From contig NZ_JRLB01000094.1 in assembly GCF_000764495.1 (NCBI RefSeq), forward strand, positions 1-41,339: a stretch of DNA of 41,339 nucleotides, read 5' to 3'. The stretch is from Nitrincola sp. A-D6. GTDB taxonomy: Bacteria; Pseudomonadota; Gammaproteobacteria; Pseudomonadales; Balneatricaceae. The notes under the pieces were generated by a model. The model had not been told where the DNA came from. It did not search any database and was given only the letters and a program-made list of their open reading frames with translations. Each line of letters starts with the position of its first letter. The stretch's first letter is position 1. The position numbers and the translations under genes were made by a program. Shown here one piece after another: positions 17,870-25,855 of this stretch.

Positions 17870-19372
17870 TCAGGCAACGCCTTTCCATTCCTTCCAGCGT
17901 TTTTGATCCGGTGAGCCTTTGATATCCATGTTGTCGGCCCCCATGTTCAGCTGGTAGTAATCACGCAGTACCTCTTCAACACTGGCACCGCCGCAATTGC
18001 CCTGATAGATCTGATGCACAGGCAACCAGGACTGCACATATTTTTCCGGTTCCTCGTCGAAAATGTGCTTACAGCCATCGGAACAGAAGTGGTATTTCTC
18101 ACCTTCAAAATCACTGGAGCGATAGGCAATCTGGGTCGGATCATCCATTTCAGTGAAGCCCATCGGGATCTGACAGGTAGTACAGAGTTGCGGCAGAGCC
18201 TTGGTATAGAAGCGCTTGCCTTCGGCCTCCATTTTCTTGGCCAACTCCCAACGCGGACGGTAGTACTTGTCGAAGGTATCCGGGTACTTTTCGCTCAACC
18301 AGTCCAGCTCTTCATCACTCGGAATCCAGGTATGGAAACCAGCGGCATGACCGTGGGTATAGAAGATCCACCAGGCCTGATGAGAAATATGCTCTTTCTC
18401 TTTTTCGGTGGTTTCGACAAACTTGGGCATGCGGATGCCATAGCGCGCCAGATCTTTAAACAGCGCACCACCGGCTTCTTCAAAGTAGACTTCCCAGGCT
18501 TCTTTCCAGGACATGACTTTATTCGGCAGCATGTAATCCATCATCATCGCCACAATGGTCAGCAGACGCGTGCCGCGCCAGAACCACTTGTCGATCCATT
18601 TCTGTACGATGGGCACATTGTCTTCATGCTGTTCCAGCAGGAACTTGATGATTTCCAGTCCAAGCGTCATATGACGCGCTTCATCAGACTGAGCGGAGAA
18701 ACCAAACGTACAGGTGGCCATATCACCGTTGTGTGCTGCGCCCGACATAAAGGGTACAAACAGCAGGTTGGTCAGCACATATTCAAAGCTGAAACTGATC
18801 GCAATCAGGAACTCAAACGGTCCGGCTGAGCGCGCATCATCAAAGAAGGATTTGGGTACCGACAGATACCAGACCCGGTCATGCATATGCGACCAATCCT
18901 GGAAGCCGTCAAAGTACTTGTTGTAATGACTCATGGCATGAATCTGGGTCTGCACATGACGCAGTTCATCAATAGACTGCATCTGACAAGCCACGCGCGC
19001 ACCGGCCCCGCCAAATTGACGCCCGACATGGGCATAGCCCTGATACGCCTGGTATTCAAGCGGTGACACGCCGGTCAGGAAGATTTTGATCGCATTAACG
19101 TAACGCTCATCGGTCACATTCAGGTGGCCATTGTTCTGCGAAAAAGCGTCGAAAATAGCGTAAAGTTTTTTCTCTTTTTCAGCCTGGTACTTCCAGTAGG
19201 AATCCATGGTCAGACGAAACGGGTCTTCCCATTTGGACCAGTCAGTGATTTTAATCCCTTCAAATTCTTCGTAGGGAAAAGCTTCCTTACGATCTGAATA
19301 GGAATATTCCCAGTCCAGATCACGGGTTAGCAAACGGTATTTATCTTTTAAATTTAGTTTTTTAGCAGCCAT
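17870..19372 (-). CDS. dmpN: Phenol hydroxylase large oxygenase subunit P3
   Basis: This 500-residue diiron alpha subunit hydroxylates phenol to catechol. The four-helix bundle ligands are visible: E106 (SPLEYQAY), E136 and H139 (DELRHVQTQ), E197 (FSFEYVLTN), E231 and H234 (DEARHMTLG). The C-terminus carries the YHS-like zinc region (QLCTTCQIPMGF, YHFCSDGCKHIFDEEPEKY) typical of this group. The length is near that of DmpN. The frame is intact. Confidence 0.96.
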   Translation of the reverse strand: MAAKKLNLKDKYRLLTRDLDWEYSYSDRKEAFPYEEFEGIKITDWSKWEDPFRLTMDSYWKYQAEKEKKLYAIFDAFSQNNGHLNVTDERYVNAIKIFLTGVSPLEYQAYQGYAHVGRQFGGAGARVACQMQSIDELRHVQTQIHAMSHYNKYFDGFQDWSHMHDRVWYLSVPKSFFDDARSAGPFEFLIAISFSFEYVLTNLLFVPFMSGAAHNGDMATCTFGFSAQSDEARHMTLGLEIIKFLLEQHEDNVPIVQKWIDKWFWRGTRLLTIVAMMMDYMLPNKVMSWKEAWEVYFEEAGGALFKDLARYGIRMPKFVETTEKEKEHISHQAWWIFYTHGHAAGFHTWIPSDEELDWLSEKYPDTFDKYYRPRWELAKKMEAEGKRFYTKALPQLCTTCQIPMGFTEMDDPTQIAYRSSDFEGEKYHFCSDGCKHIFDEEPEKYVQSWLPVHQIYQGNCGGASVEEVLRDYYQLNMGADNMDIKGSPDQKRWKEWKGVA

Positions 19373-19394
19373 TTTGAGTACCTTATTATTTTAA

Positions 19395-19429
19395 TTCCGG
19401 ACGGTTTGTTCCGGACTCATATTTCCGGA
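19395..19429. repeat. Triple TTCCGGA repeat in the dmpM-dmpN gap
   Basis: Three copies of TTCCGGA (about 19395, 19409 and 19423) lie in the 57-bp gap between dmpM and dmpN. Because TCCGGA is its own complement, neighbouring copies can pair in the mRNA as a small hairpin. A role in processing is possible but not shown. Confidence 0.4.
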
Positions 19430-19699
19430 TCAGGCGTTCCAGCTCAGCCTGAGTTGCTCATCGTCTTCGTCAACATTGCCGCCGAGCGTAATCAGATTCA
19501 GATGCAGTTCCTGTACATCCCAGTCACGTCCCATCTTTTCTTCAACCGTGGCACGCTTGATTACCAGGCTGTTCTCGTTTTCGATGCGGATCATCGCCGG
19601 CATGTGATTAACGGTTGCGTCCGGATTGTCTTCCTCAATAGCTTCAACAATGTAGCGGGAGTCATCATTGTCCTGCAGGGCGATATATACTTTTGACAT
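19430..19699 (-). CDS. dmpM: Phenol hydroxylase effector (activator) subunit P2
   Basis: This 89-residue cofactor-less regulatory protein binds the oxygenase and is needed for efficient hydroxylation. It is recognised by MSKVYIALQDNDDSRYIVEAIEEDNPDATVNHMPAMIRIE and the LVIKRATVEEKMGRDWDVQELHLNLITLGGNVDEDD segment, both typical of MmoB/DmpM proteins. It lies nine bases after dmpL. Confidence 0.95.
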   Translation of the reverse strand: MSKVYIALQDNDDSRYIVEAIEEDNPDATVNHMPAMIRIENENSLVIKRATVEEKMGRDWDVQELHLNLITLGGNVDEDDEQLRLSWNA

Positions 19700-19708
19700 G
19701 GAAGCTCC

Positions 19709-20695
19709 TTAGCGGCAGATGCCGGCTTTTTGCAAACGTTTTTCCAATAGATCATCCGCTTTACTCAGCGCTGCCTCATCCAGCAAAGCCGACACCACAG
19801 GACTCAGTGCCTCCAGAACCTTCTTGCGCCACTGGCCTGTCCACTCTTCAAGCAGCGCACGGTTTTCTTCCGACTCGGATGCCACAGTTTTGAGCACACT
19901 GTCGAACCAGCGCGATACATCTTTATTCGAGGCCAACATAAACTCAGTCAGCATGGCGACATCACGGCCACCCATACCACTTAACTTCTCATCCAGCTGC
20001 TCATAGAACAGATTGAACACCAGCGTATCGACAATCAGGTTTTGCGCGATCACCACCTCAAACCAGTCTTCAACCGTGGTCATCTCTTCGCACAATGCAC
20101 GCATCCCCTGCCACAGCGGGTTTTGCATCCAGTGCTGCTTTGATTCGATCAGCACATCACCGGTGTTGCCATCCAACATCAGGCCGATACGTGACAAATA
20201 CTGGGCAATACCCAGACGGTCCATGGCGTTGTACAGCAGCGCCTGGGTGATGGCGGTGCCGTAACCAAATGCACAGCCATACATATTGTTCAGGTTGGCG
20301 GTGTTTTCGACATGGCGAAGCGGGATCAGGTAACTGATCAGAATCTCTTTAACTTCTTCGGAGAAATGCTCTGCCAGATTGCGCTTTTCAAAAAAGGCAT
20401 AACTGCTTTCAGCCGCTTCCTGCAACTTGGCGCGCTGCTGCACATACGTGCCGTAGTAAAACTGGCGGGGGTCTTTCAGGGCATACCAGTCTTCCATCAC
20501 GATACGGGTACGACGCTTATCGTTCAGCTCGTATTCCGGCTGCCACAAGGGGCGGTAATGAAAGTTGGTTTCAGCCTGCAGGTCATAGGTCGCTTCCTGA
20601 TAGCGGGAAGCGGGCTTATCACCAAAGCGACGTTCAATATTCGCAAAGGTATGGCGGATTGGCTCCAGCGTGGAGGTTTTGATTTCTATTGTCAT
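19709..20695 (-). CDS. dmpL: Phenol hydroxylase beta subunit P1
   Basis: This 328-residue beta subunit of the oxygenase has the diiron-oxygenase fold without metal ligands. It is recognised by RRFGDKPASRYQEATYDLQ, FHYRPLWQPEYELND, YALKDPRQFYYGTYVQQRAK and LIPLRHVENTANLNNMYGCAF. It pairs with DmpN and DmpO. It lies between dmpK and dmpM and is intact. Confidence 0.95.
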   Translation of the reverse strand: MTIEIKTSTLEPIRHTFANIERRFGDKPASRYQEATYDLQAETNFHYRPLWQPEYELNDKRRTRIVMEDWYALKDPRQFYYGTYVQQRAKLQEAAESSYAFFEKRNLAEHFSEEVKEILISYLIPLRHVENTANLNNMYGCAFGYGTAITQALLYNAMDRLGIAQYLSRIGLMLDGNTGDVLIESKQHWMQNPLWQGMRALCEEMTTVEDWFEVVIAQNLIVDTLVFNLFYEQLDEKLSGMGGRDVAMLTEFMLASNKDVSRWFDSVLKTVASESEENRALLEEWTGQWRKKVLEALSPVVSALLDEAALSKADDLLEKRLQKAGICR

Positions 20696-20728
20696 CAGAC
20701 AGTACCCATAGGTTAAACGTTATTGTTA

Positions 20729-21034
20729 TTAAGCGGATCGGTTATGGTTCCTGGACATCAGGGTGTCTTCGCCATAGCGCCATTTCTGAAGCTCGGCATC
20801 CACTTCAGCCATCTGCTCATCGGTCATATGAATGACATGGTTGTTTTTGCAGAAGGCTTCGAACGCACCAGGCGGCATAATCAACTCAACGAACAGAGAG
20901 GGATCTCCAATCGCAAAGTCAAATTCGACAAAACGTGCTCCAGCATCACTGCGCACACGGATATATTTGGTCAGACGCTCAAAGCTTGAACGCGCTTTTG
21001 ACGTAGTATTGGTATGGAGTTGCAAATCTGGCAT
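20729..21034 (-). CDS. dmpK: Phenol hydroxylase assembly subunit P0
   Basis: This 101-residue protein is the first gene of the operon. In Pseudomonas CF600, DmpK is needed to assemble active phenol hydroxylase, apparently by helping iron loading of apo-oxygenase. Family features are FERLTKYIRVRSDAGARFVEFDFAIGDPSLFVEL and ELQKWRYGED. It is preceded by a sigma-54 promoter 55-70 bases upstream of the ATG (21034). Confidence 0.92.
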   Translation of the reverse strand: MPDLQLHTNTTSKARSSFERLTKYIRVRSDAGARFVEFDFAIGDPSLFVELIMPPGAFEAFCKNNHVIHMTDEQMAEVDAELQKWRYGEDTLMSRNHNRSA

Positions 21035-21088
21035 TGCGCAACCTCTGACTTTTTATGTTGTTATGGCGTCATTGTCAGTCAGGTAAGA

Positions 21089-21103
21089 GCAAGGGCTGTG
21101 CCA
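21089..21103 (-). promoter_or_regulatory. Sigma-54 (-24/-12) promoter of the phenol operon
   Basis: Read on the minus strand the sequence is TGGCAC-AGCCC-TTGC followed by T, an exact match to the -24 (TGGCAC) and -12 (TTGC) elements with the required 5-base spacer. Transcription should start near 21078, about 45 bases before the dmpK ATG. This is what a DmpR-type activator requires. Confidence 0.93.
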
Positions 21104-21143
21104 GGAAAGAAAAATGCAGAACAGAAACCTAGAGAATAAATTT

Positions 21144-21156
21144 AATCAATTGTTTT
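21144..21156 (+). promoter_or_regulatory. IHF-like binding site
   Basis: AATCAATTGTTTT matches the IHF consensus WATCAANNNNTTR at all but the last base. It lies in an A/T-rich stretch between the sigma-54 promoter and the upstream inverted repeats, where a bend is needed to bring the activator to the polymerase. Confidence 0.5.
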
Positions 21157-21204
21157 TATTGAAATAATTATATTCAACTTATGAGTTTTAAAGATGAGAA
21201 GACA

Positions 21205-21223
21205 GACTCAATCATATCGAGTC
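21205..21223. promoter_or_regulatory. Candidate second upstream activator site (inverted repeat)
   Basis: GACTC and GAGTC form an imperfect inverted repeat around ATCATAT, centred about 135 bases upstream of the predicted transcription start. The position suits a proximal DmpR site, but the match to the TTGAT..ATCAA pattern is weak. Confidence 0.4.
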
Positions 21224-21244
21224 AATAGCGTTGAGCAGATCGGG

Positions 21245-21260
21245 TTGATCAAATCATCAA
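21245..21260. promoter_or_regulatory. Candidate DmpR upstream activating sequence
   Basis: TTGATCAAATCATCAA is a 16-base inverted repeat (TTGAT / ATCAA) of the kind bound by XylR/DmpR dimers. It is centred about 174 bases upstream of the predicted start, within the range normal for these enhancer sites. Confidence 0.7.
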
Positions 21261-21288
21261 GCGAAAACCCTCACTTCATCATTTAATC

Positions 21289-21339
21289 AAAAAGGGATCA
21301 GTAACCAAAAAGGGGACTCAAAAGGGCTCAGTACTTTTT
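21289..21339. repeat. Degenerate double copy of the AAAAAGGG-TCAGTA repeat
   Basis: Two adjacent partial copies, AAAAAGGGATCAGTA (21289-21303) and AAAAGGGCTCAGTACTTTTT (21320-21339), with AAAAAGGGGACTC between them. They belong to the same family as the terminators at 5372, 22506, 29198 and 31797 but here lie between two divergent promoters, not behind a gene. Confidence 0.65.
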
Positions 21340-21352
21340 ATGATCAAGCGCT

Positions 21353-21380
21353 TTGAAAAACCTGGAAGGTAACTTATACT
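21353..21380 (+). promoter_or_regulatory. Sigma-70 promoter of the radical SAM gene
   Basis: TTGAAA (21353-21358) and TATACT (21375-21380) are separated by 16 bases and precede the ATG at 21416 by a 35-base leader. The -10 hexamer overlaps the first bases of the LexA box, so repressor binding would block polymerase. Confidence 0.75.
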
Positions 21381-21396
21381 GTGTTTATATACAGTA
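21377..21396. promoter_or_regulatory. LexA (SOS) box
   Basis: TACTGTGTTTATATACAGTA matches the gammaproteobacterial LexA consensus TACTGT-N8-ACAGTA, with perfect outer half-sites. It overlaps the -10 element and ends 19 bases before the ATG of the radical SAM gene. From memory, PA0069 of P. aeruginosa, the namesake of this family, is itself LexA-controlled. Confidence 0.88.
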
Positions 21397-21415
21397 TTAA
21401 TACTGGAGCGCACCT

Positions 21416-22500
21416 ATGGCGTCTTTTGACAAATCATCTGCTACTGCCGTTGCGCGTAGAGGGCGTGGAGCCACCTACAATCCGGATAACCGCTTTGCCC
21501 CCAGAATCAGCGAAACGGTGGATGATGGCTGGTGGCAGGAAGGTACGCAGCAAAGCCTGGCCACAGAAATACGTGATGAGCCCTGCAAGACGGCGCTGTC
21601 GTGGAACACATCTCCCGACCTGCCGTTTGACCGCTCCATCAACCCCTATCGGGGTTGCGAACACGGCTGTGTGTATTGCTACGCCCGCCCCTCACATGCT
21701 TATTGGGATCTGTCACCCGGACTGGATTTTGAAACCAAACTGATTGCACGCAGCGGGCTGGTCGAAACCCTGCGCGAGGAATTGTGTAAGCCAGGTTATG
21801 TGTGCCGCCCTATCAACCTGTCGGGCAATACCGATTGCTACCAGCCGATTGAAGCCAAATACCAAACCACACGCCGCCTGCTGGAGCTATTACTTGAAGC
21901 CCGCCACCCGGTTACGCTGGTGACCAAAAGCATGCTGGTTTTAAGGGATCTGGATCTGTTAACCGAGATGGCCAAGCATCGGCTGGTCCGGGTATTTATC
22001 AGCCTGACCAGTCTGGATATGCAGTTGAAACGTACCCTGGAGCCGCGTGCTGCCTCCCCCCAGGCACGTCTGAGAGCCATTCGTGAACTCAGTGCCGCTG
22101 GCATTCCCGTGGGCACCCTGGTGTCGCCGATTATTCCGGGATTAACCGATCATGAAATCGAACATATATTAGAAGCCGCCAACGAGGCAGGTGCAAGAAC
22201 CGCCAACTGGATGCTGCTGCGCCTGCCACTGGAGGTCGCCCCACTGTTTGAGTCCTGGCTGGAAGCCATTACCCTGATCGCGCCAACAAAGTCATGAGCC
22301 TGATGCGCCAATGTCGCGGCGGCCAAACCAACCATGCCGAATTTGGCAAACGCTTTCGTGGCGAAGGTATTTTTGCCGAGCTGATTGCTCAACGTTTCAC
22401 CAAGGCCAGCCACCGCCTGGGCCTGCAAGGCAACACCGAACAAGGCCTGAACACCCGCGACTTTCGGCCTCCGTCCCTGCAGGGCGATTTGTTCTACTAA
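21416..22500 (+). CDS. PA0069-type radical SAM protein (SplB-like), frameshifted in this sequence
   Basis: This radical SAM protein belongs to the COG1533 group related to spore photoproduct lyase and annotated as possible DNA-repair photolyases. The [4Fe-4S] cluster motif is CEHGCVYCYARPSHAYWD (Cx3Cx2C). RGRGATYNPDNRF at the N-terminus and LPFDRSINPYRG are family hallmarks. One C is missing near 22266; with it the join reads ESWLEAHYPDRANKVMSLMRQ and the protein has 361 residues ending LQGDLFY, a normal length. A LexA box on its promoter implies induction by DNA damage. The enzymatic substrate is unknown. Confidence 0.9.
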
Positions 22501-22505
22501 AGCAG

Positions 22506-22530
22506 AAAAAGTGTCAGTACCCTTTTTTAA
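22506..22530. terminator. Terminator-like repeat after the radical SAM gene
   Basis: AAAAAGTGTCAGTACCCTTTTTT begins five bases after the stop codon. Its left GGG arm has decayed (GTG), so the stem is weaker than in the copies at 5372 and 31797, but the T run is intact. Confidence 0.6.
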
Positions 22531-22606
22531 TCGGCCCCCTTTTTATCTGGTTTCATAAACTCATCATATTTACGTCACCAGGGTGAAATATTTCCGGCAT
22601 ACACTC

Positions 22607-22667
22607 TCGTTCGAAACTTACATTCACTTTTTTAACAGAAGCGAAAAGCAATTTAAGTTCGTTCGAA
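22607..22667. promoter_or_regulatory. Two TCGTTCGAA direct repeats upstream of the DeoR-type regulator
   Basis: TCGTTCGAA occurs at 22607-22615 and again at 22659-22667, 52 bases apart (about five helical turns), the second touching the Shine-Dalgarno of the regulator gene. DeoR/GlpR-family proteins often bind TTCG-containing sites, so these are candidate auto-operators for the ABC transporter operon. Confidence 0.5.
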
Positions 22668-22675
22668 GGTATTCA

Positions 22676-23431
22676 ATGCTGTTATCTGAGCGTCAAACAA
22701 AAATTCTGGCCTGGTTGAAGCAGGCAGGCGGGCAACTTTCCAGCCAGGAGCTGACTGATTCTTTCAATGTTTCAGTGCAGACAATCCGTAAGGATCTGAA
22801 TGAGTTGAGTGATCAGGGGCTGGTGCAGCGGGTACATGGGGGTATCAGGCTGCCGTTTCATAATCGCAACCTATCCTTCCAGAGCCGCCAGGTGATCAAC
22901 CTTGAAGCTAAACGCAGCATTGGTCGTAAGGTGGCGGATTTACTGCCGGAAGGTGCGACAATTTTCATCGGCATCGGCACCACACCACAACAGGTGGCGC
23001 TGGCATTGCTGGACCATCCTGGCCTGCAGGTGATTACCAACAACCTCAACGCGGCGATGACGCTGTGCCACAACCCTAATATTGAAACCCTGCTAACCGG
23101 TGGGCGCATCCGTCCATCGGATCAGGATTTAATGGGTGAAGATGCCACCCGTTTTCTGCGTCGTTTTCAGGTCAACTTCGGCATTTTTGGTATAGGTGGT
23201 CTGGGCCCACAGGGCGATCTGATGGATTTTTCGCCCGAGGAGTCTTACCTGTCACGCGCCATTATTGAGAACAGCGACCGACGCATTCTGGTCGCTGACT
23301 CCAGCAAGCATCTGCGCAAAGCCCCTGTTCGAACCGGCACCCTGTCTGATGTAGACCTGTTTGTCACCGACCAGATCACGGACCCCATCACTACCCTGTG
23401 TGAAGCCGCCAGTGTTGAGATATGCCATTGA
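22676..23431 (+). CDS. DeoR/GlpR-family transcriptional regulator
   Basis: The start at ATG 22676 gives 251 residues beginning MLLSERQTKILAWLKQAGG, the canonical DeoR opening. An in-frame start at 22583 would add 31 residues without similarity. The N-terminal HTH spans about 5-55 (SSQELTDSFNVSVQTIRKDLNEL, VQRVHGG). The C-terminal sensor (DeoRC) domain shows IFIGIGTTPQQVALAL, VITNNLNAA and GIGGLGPQGDLMDFSPEES. These regulators usually sense a phosphorylated sugar or polyol. The gene is the first of the operon, with the ATPase gene 10 bases downstream. It probably represses the import genes until the ligand appears. Confidence 0.9.
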   Translation: MLLSERQTKILAWLKQAGGQLSSQELTDSFNVSVQTIRKDLNELSDQGLVQRVHGGIRLPFHNRNLSFQSRQVINLEAKRSIGRKVADLLPEGATIFIGIGTTPQQVALALLDHPGLQVITNNLNAAMTLCHNPNIETLLTGGRIRPSDQDLMGEDATRFLRRFQVNFGIFGIGGLGPQGDLMDFSPEESYLSRAIIENSDRRILVADSSKHLRKAPVRTGTLSDVDLFVTDQITDPITTLCEAASVEICH

Positions 23432-23441
23432 GGAGTTATCC

Positions 23442-24517
23442 ATGAGCCAGTTAGAAGTCTGTCAACTTCGCAAGCAGTGGGAAGGTACCCTTGCGGTAAA
23501 AGACATCAGTTTTGAAATAGCCCAGGGTGAGTTTGTTGCCCTGTTGGGCCCTTCTGGTTGCGGGAAATCGACTACGCTGAAAATGATTGCCGGCCTTGAA
23601 CAGCCGTCATCCGGCAGCATCAAACTCAATGGTGTCGATATCACCCACCTGCCCCCTGGAAAACGCCAACTGGCGATGGTGTTTCAGTCTTATGCTCTCT
23701 TTCCTCACCTGTGTGTGGCTGAAAATATAGTTTTTGGTCTGAAAGCACGAGGTGTCGGTGCGCACGAACGTGATCAGCGCTTAAAGCAAGTAGCAGAACT
23801 GGTAAATCTTGGCGATCAACTGGCCAAAAAACCCTCGCAGCTATCCGGAGGTCAGTGTCAGCGTGTTGCGCTGGCGCGGGCGATCATTGCCGAAGCGCCT
23901 TTATGCCTGATGGATGAGCCCCTGTCGAATCTGGATGCCAAGCTGCGTAATGAGATGCGTGCCGAACTACGAGCACTGCAACAGCGCCTGGGTATGACAG
24001 TGCTGTATGTCACCCATGATCAGGTTGAAGCCATGAGTATGGCGGATCGTATTATTCTGTTGAATCAAGGTGAGATCGCCCAGTGTGGTACACCTAATCA
24101 ACTCTACCACATCCCGGAAACCACGTTTTCTGCTCGCTTTATCGGCAATCCACCGATGAATCTGCTGGAGCAGGGCTCCCAACTCATTGGTGTACGTCCA
24201 GAGCATATTCAACAGACAGAAACTGGTATCACCGCCGAGGTGATCCGCTGCGACTACCATGTGCCGACACCATCATCGATGCGGCTTTGCCCTCAATGGC
24301 TATGCAAGTGATCAAACTGCGCCTGCCGGGCCATCAACTACTGCCTGTTCAGCAGCGCTTATGCCTGCAGTGGCCAATAGATCATCAACACAATTTTTGC
24401 GCCAAAAGCGGTCAGCGCCTGCAAGACGCTGGCCTGAACACACCCACCACACACCAAACCGATCTGCAATCAACGACGCCAAACCATAAGGAGTTACAGC
24501 ATGTTACGCAGCACTAA
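23442..24517 (+). CDS. UgpC/MalK-type ABC transporter ATPase (frameshifted in this sequence)
   Basis: This is the ATPase of a CUT1-type importer. The start is ATG 23442 with GAGGAG upstream. Walker A is GPSGCGKST (36-44), the signature LSGGQCQR, Walker B LCLMDEP, the D-loop SNLD, and the H-loop His in VTHDQ. The C-terminal regulatory (TOBE) region follows IGNPPMNLL and IGVRPEHIQ. The frame breaks near 24260. One extra G gives EVIRCDYHGADTIIDAALPS and the frame runs to 24517, for 358 residues, close to UgpC. That end overlaps the binding-protein start (24501) by 17 bases. Genes for the binding protein and both permeases follow directly. Confidence 0.9.
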
Positions 24518-25781
24518 ACGTATGCTAGCCATGGGGCTAACCTCACTGGCTATCGCTACAGCCGCTCAGGCACAAACTGAATTAACCATGTATTACCCTG
24601 TTTCAGTCGGTGGACCTCTGACGGATGTGGTCGATGGCATGATCAGTGATTTTGAGCAGCAACATCCTGATATCAAAGTTAATGCTATTTATGCCGGTAA
24701 TTACAATGATACTCGTGTGAAAGCACTGGCAGCACTGAACAGTGGTCAACCGGCGCAACTGTCCGTACTGTTTTCAATCGATGTGCATGAACTGATGGGA
24801 ATGGACGCCATCGTCCCTTTTGATGCCGTAGTGGAAAACGACGAAGAGCTCGAATGGCTGCAGAGCTTTTACCCTACACTGATGGAAAACGGCGTGGTCG
24901 ATGATCAGGTCTGGGGGATTCCCTTCCAGCGCTCCACCATCGTGATGTACTACAACAAAGACGCTTTTCGCGATGCCGGTCTTGATCCGGAACAGCCACC
25001 GCAAAGCTGGAATGAACTGGTAGAAATGGGCCAGCAGTTGGTTAAAAAAGACAGCAACGGTGAAGTCCAACGTTGGGGTGCGATGATTCCATCGACCGGC
25101 TACCCCTACTGGATGTTCGGTGCGCTGGCGATGCAAAACGATGAAGTGCTGATGAACAGTGAAGGTAATGAAACCTACTTTAACAACCCGGGTGTCGTTG
25201 AAGCACTGACCTACTGGCAGGATCTGAGTGGCAAATACGCCGTGATGCCACAAGGCATGATTGATTGGGGTACATTGCGGCAGAACTTTCTGGAACAGAA
25301 AACCGCCATTATGTGGCACTCAACCGGCAACCTGACGGCCGTTAAAGACAGCGCTGAGTTTGATTTTGGAGTAGCCATGCTACCGGCCAACAAGCGTTTC
25401 GGCTCCCCCACCGGCGGTGGTAACTTTTACCTGTTCAAAGATGCTTCGGATGAAGAGCGTCGTGCCGCATTACAACTGGTTCGTTTCATGACAGCGCCGG
25501 AACAGGCAGCACACTGGAGTATCGCCACCGGGTATATGGGTGTTAGTCCAGCGTCCTATGAAACCGACGCGCTGCAGCAGTATGTGCAGGACTTCCCTCC
25601 AGCCGCCGTAGCACGCGATCAACTGGACTATGCCACCGCTGAGCTGTCGACGCATGAATCCGGACGTGTGCGCAAACTGCTGGATGACGCGATTCAATCA
25701 GTCTTGACTGGACAGCAAAATGCACAGGAAGCACTGGACTCAGCCCAGAATCAGGCACAACGTATTCTGAGTCGCTACTGA
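24501..25781 (+). CDS. UgpB-like extracellular solute-binding protein
   Basis: This 426-residue periplasmic binding protein (cluster B/D-G type) has a signal peptide ending AAQA before QTELTMYYPVSVGG. Family features are TDVVDGMISDFEQQHPDIKV, NDTRVKALAALNSGQPAQLSVLFS, WGIPFQRSTIVMYYNKDAFRDAGLD and FLEQKTAIMWHSTGNLT. The overall pattern is closest to UgpB (sn-glycerol-3-phosphate/glycerophosphodiester) among the well-known members, but the ligand cannot be read from sequence. A good Shine-Dalgarno (AAGGAG) precedes it. A strong hairpin after the gene separates it from the permeases. Confidence 0.88.
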   Translation: MLRSTKRMLAMGLTSLAIATAAQAQTELTMYYPVSVGGPLTDVVDGMISDFEQQHPDIKVNAIYAGNYNDTRVKALAALNSGQPAQLSVLFSIDVHELMGMDAIVPFDAVVENDEELEWLQSFYPTLMENGVVDDQVWGIPFQRSTIVMYYNKDAFRDAGLDPEQPPQSWNELVEMGQQLVKKDSNGEVQRWGAMIPSTGYPYWMFGALAMQNDEVLMNSEGNETYFNNPGVVEALTYWQDLSGKYAVMPQGMIDWGTLRQNFLEQKTAIMWHSTGNLTAVKDSAEFDFGVAMLPANKRFGSPTGGGNFYLFKDASDEERRAALQLVRFMTAPEQAAHWSIATGYMGVSPASYETDALQQYVQDFPPAAVARDQLDYATAELSTHESGRVRKLLDDAIQSVLTGQQNAQEALDSAQNQAQRILSRY

Positions 25782-25798
25782 TCCACGCCACTGAACCT

Positions 25799-25829
25799 GG
25801 CAGCGTTGTTAACAGACGCTGCCGTTTTT
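25799..25829 (+). terminator. Hairpin with T run between binding-protein and permease genes
   Basis: GGCAGCGT and ACGCTGCC form a perfect 8-bp stem around a 9-base loop, followed by GTTTTTC. It lies in the 74-bp gap after the binding-protein gene. Such partial terminators commonly let binding protein be made in excess over the permeases. Confidence 0.8.
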
Positions 25830-25855
25830 CTGAGCTGTCTTATCAAGGCTAACTG

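Larger units (their letters stand above)
21035..21415. other. Divergent control region between the phenol operon and the SOS radical SAM gene
   Basis: This 381-bp A/T-rich gap has no gene. From left to right it holds the minus-strand sigma-54 promoter, an IHF-like site, two candidate DmpR inverted repeats, a degenerate double copy of the AAAAAGGG-TCAGTA repeat (21289-21339), and a plus-strand sigma-70 promoter whose -10 element overlaps a LexA box. Two unrelated regulatory systems thus sit back to back. Confidence 0.85.

Noticed and set aside
18014..18829. A 271-codon plus-strand open frame opposite dmpN
   Set aside because: It is antisense to the diiron oxygenase gene, whose ligands and length are fully conserved; no family features appear in the antisense product.
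24287..24517. A separate small gene between the ABC ATPase and the binding protein
   Set aside because: The reading frame continues the ATPase TOBE region once one base is restored near 24260, and it has no Shine-Dalgarno of its own.
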